Shown piece by piece: positions 63,691 through 64,000 of a DNA stretch of 64,000 nucleotides (its first letter is position 1; each line of letters starts with the position of its first letter). The stretch comes from Pseudomonadota bacterium (GTDB taxonomy: Bacteria > Myxococcota_A > Polyangia > Polyangiales > Polyangiaceae), in the NCBI GenBank assembly GCA_023431345.1, contig JAEYWK010000056.1, positions 33,007-97,006 on the forward strand, given 5' to 3'. The notes under the pieces are model-generated. The model worked only from the letters and a program-made list of their open reading frames with translations. It ran no database searches and had not been told where the DNA came from. Both the position numbers and the translations under genes were made by a program.

Positions 63691-63708
63691 CGCCCTCGCG
63701 AAAGGGCG
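63691..63708 (+). terminator. Hairpin after the EAL gene
   Basis: CGCCCT (63691-63696) pairs with AGGGCG (63703-63708), with a 6-base loop, 24 bases past the EAL stop. A-T and G-T pairs could extend it by two. No T-tract. Confidence 0.4.
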
Positions 63709-63720
63709 TTCGGAGCACAG

Positions 63721-63781
63721 GAGCGACGCGCTAGAGCAGCGACGCGCTAGGTACGACGCGCTAAGTACGATGCGCTAGAGC
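63721..63781. repeat. Imperfect tandem repeats containing GCGCTA
   Basis: Four variants of a 14-16 base unit ending in (A)CGCGCTA or ATGCGCTA occupy 63721-63781, between the EAL gene and the last minus-strand gene. Confidence 0.55.
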
Positions 63782-63853
63782 GACAAACGGTTTGCTGGGG
63801 CAACGAAGTTCACGAGCTAGCACCGAGCAGAGCCGCCGCGTGGGGGGAGGCTC

Positions 63854-63872
63854 GCCTGAATTCACTTCAGGC
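63854..63872 (-). terminator. Hairpin downstream of the last minus-strand frame
   Basis: GCCTGAA (63854-63860) and TTCAGGC (63866-63872) form a perfect 7-bp stem with a 5-base loop. It lies 28 bases past the stop at 63901 on the minus strand, so it may terminate that gene or belong to an insertion-sequence end. Confidence 0.4.
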
Positions 63873-63900
63873 AAGGGGGGCGGCGCGAGCTGCTGAGCAC

Positions 63901-64000
63901 TCATCGCATTTTTTGCAGGTTTTGGATCGCTTGGGTGGCGATGAGGACATCGTTAAGACCGCGACCGACGACAGTCGGTCCTGGTGGACCGTTTGACGGG
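63901..64000 (-). CDS. 3' end of an unidentified gene, possibly a transposase (5' end outside window)
   Basis: Only the last 32 complete codons are visible, ending GRGLNDVLIATQAIQNLQKMR then stop. GPPGPTVVGRGL recalls, from memory, the C-termini of some IS4-type transposases, but this is unverified. A competing plus-strand frame over the same bases is also open and has higher GC at third positions, so strand assignment is uncertain. Confidence 0.35.
   Translation of the reverse strand, partial: PSNGPPGPTVVGRGLNDVLIATQAIQNLQKMR

Overview
The window is very GC-rich chromosomal DNA. Genes are tightly packed, often with 1-4 base stop/start overlaps and GTG or TTG starts. The gene content points to a myxobacterium (Myxococcota, probably the Polyangia/Sorangiineae side): Hanks-type Ser/Thr kinases with a single membrane helix and Ala/Pro-rich tails, tandem FHA proteins, a DUF4388-like protein fused to a J domain, a PilZ-like protein, many secreted TPR-like proteins, and a branched-chain keto acid dehydrogenase operon. 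This placement is inferred from gene families; the species cannot be named from the sequence alone.

Layout. 1-5.4 kb: the end of a membrane kinase, then an overlapping three-gene unit (secreted TPR-like protein, FG-GAP lipoprotein, FAD dehydrogenase). 5.5-10.7 kb: homodimeric pyruvate dehydrogenase E1 (aceE), an inverted-repeat element, mutY with no ordinary start codon, and an unknown protein. 11-17.8 kb: complex I genes nuoABCD-G-H-I without E, F or J-N, and with an enlarged NuoH. 18-24.8 kb: gatB, lipA, a TerB-like gene and the BCKDH genes E1alpha, E1beta and E2, so lipoate synthesis sits beside a lipoylated complex. 24.9-27.4 kb: a secreted TPR-like protein and a complete kinase. 27.5-33 kb: housekeeping cluster prs-rplY-pth-rpsF-rpsR-rplI-dnaB.

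33-38.7 kb: a TauE-like permease, obg and an RKSV-repeat protein on the minus strand; a lipid kinase, a small secreted protein and the DUF4388-J fusion on the plus strand; then gph. 38.7-44.1 kb: a chlorite dismutase/HemQ-family protein, hisZ, purA and two exported proteins translationally coupled to purA. 44-48.2 kb: a membrane protein, an OmpA-like lipoprotein with a coiled-coil partner, a dCMP deaminase and a PilZ-like protein with octapeptide repeats. 48.2-54.7 kb: purD, serC, three tandem FHA genes, and a DciA/DUF721 gene whose 3' end runs 131 bases into the last FHA gene. 54.9-64 kb: a lipoprotein, tRNA-Leu(CAA), an unusual serA, a METTL9/DREV-like methyltransferase overlapping a PhoX-like gene, Fe superoxide dismutase, a sensor-like lipoprotein, an EAL phosphodiesterase, and the 3' end of a minus-strand gene that may be a transposase.

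Most of the window is core metabolism and information processing (NADH oxidation, pyruvate and branched-chain keto acid oxidation, serine and purine synthesis, replication, translation), interleaved with signalling and exported proteins. The most notable points are a 29-nt imperfect inverted-repeat element with two decayed look-alikes, the METTL9-like methyltransferase, the lysine-for-histidine PGDH, the enlarged NuoH, the missing mutY start, and the FHA/DciA region.
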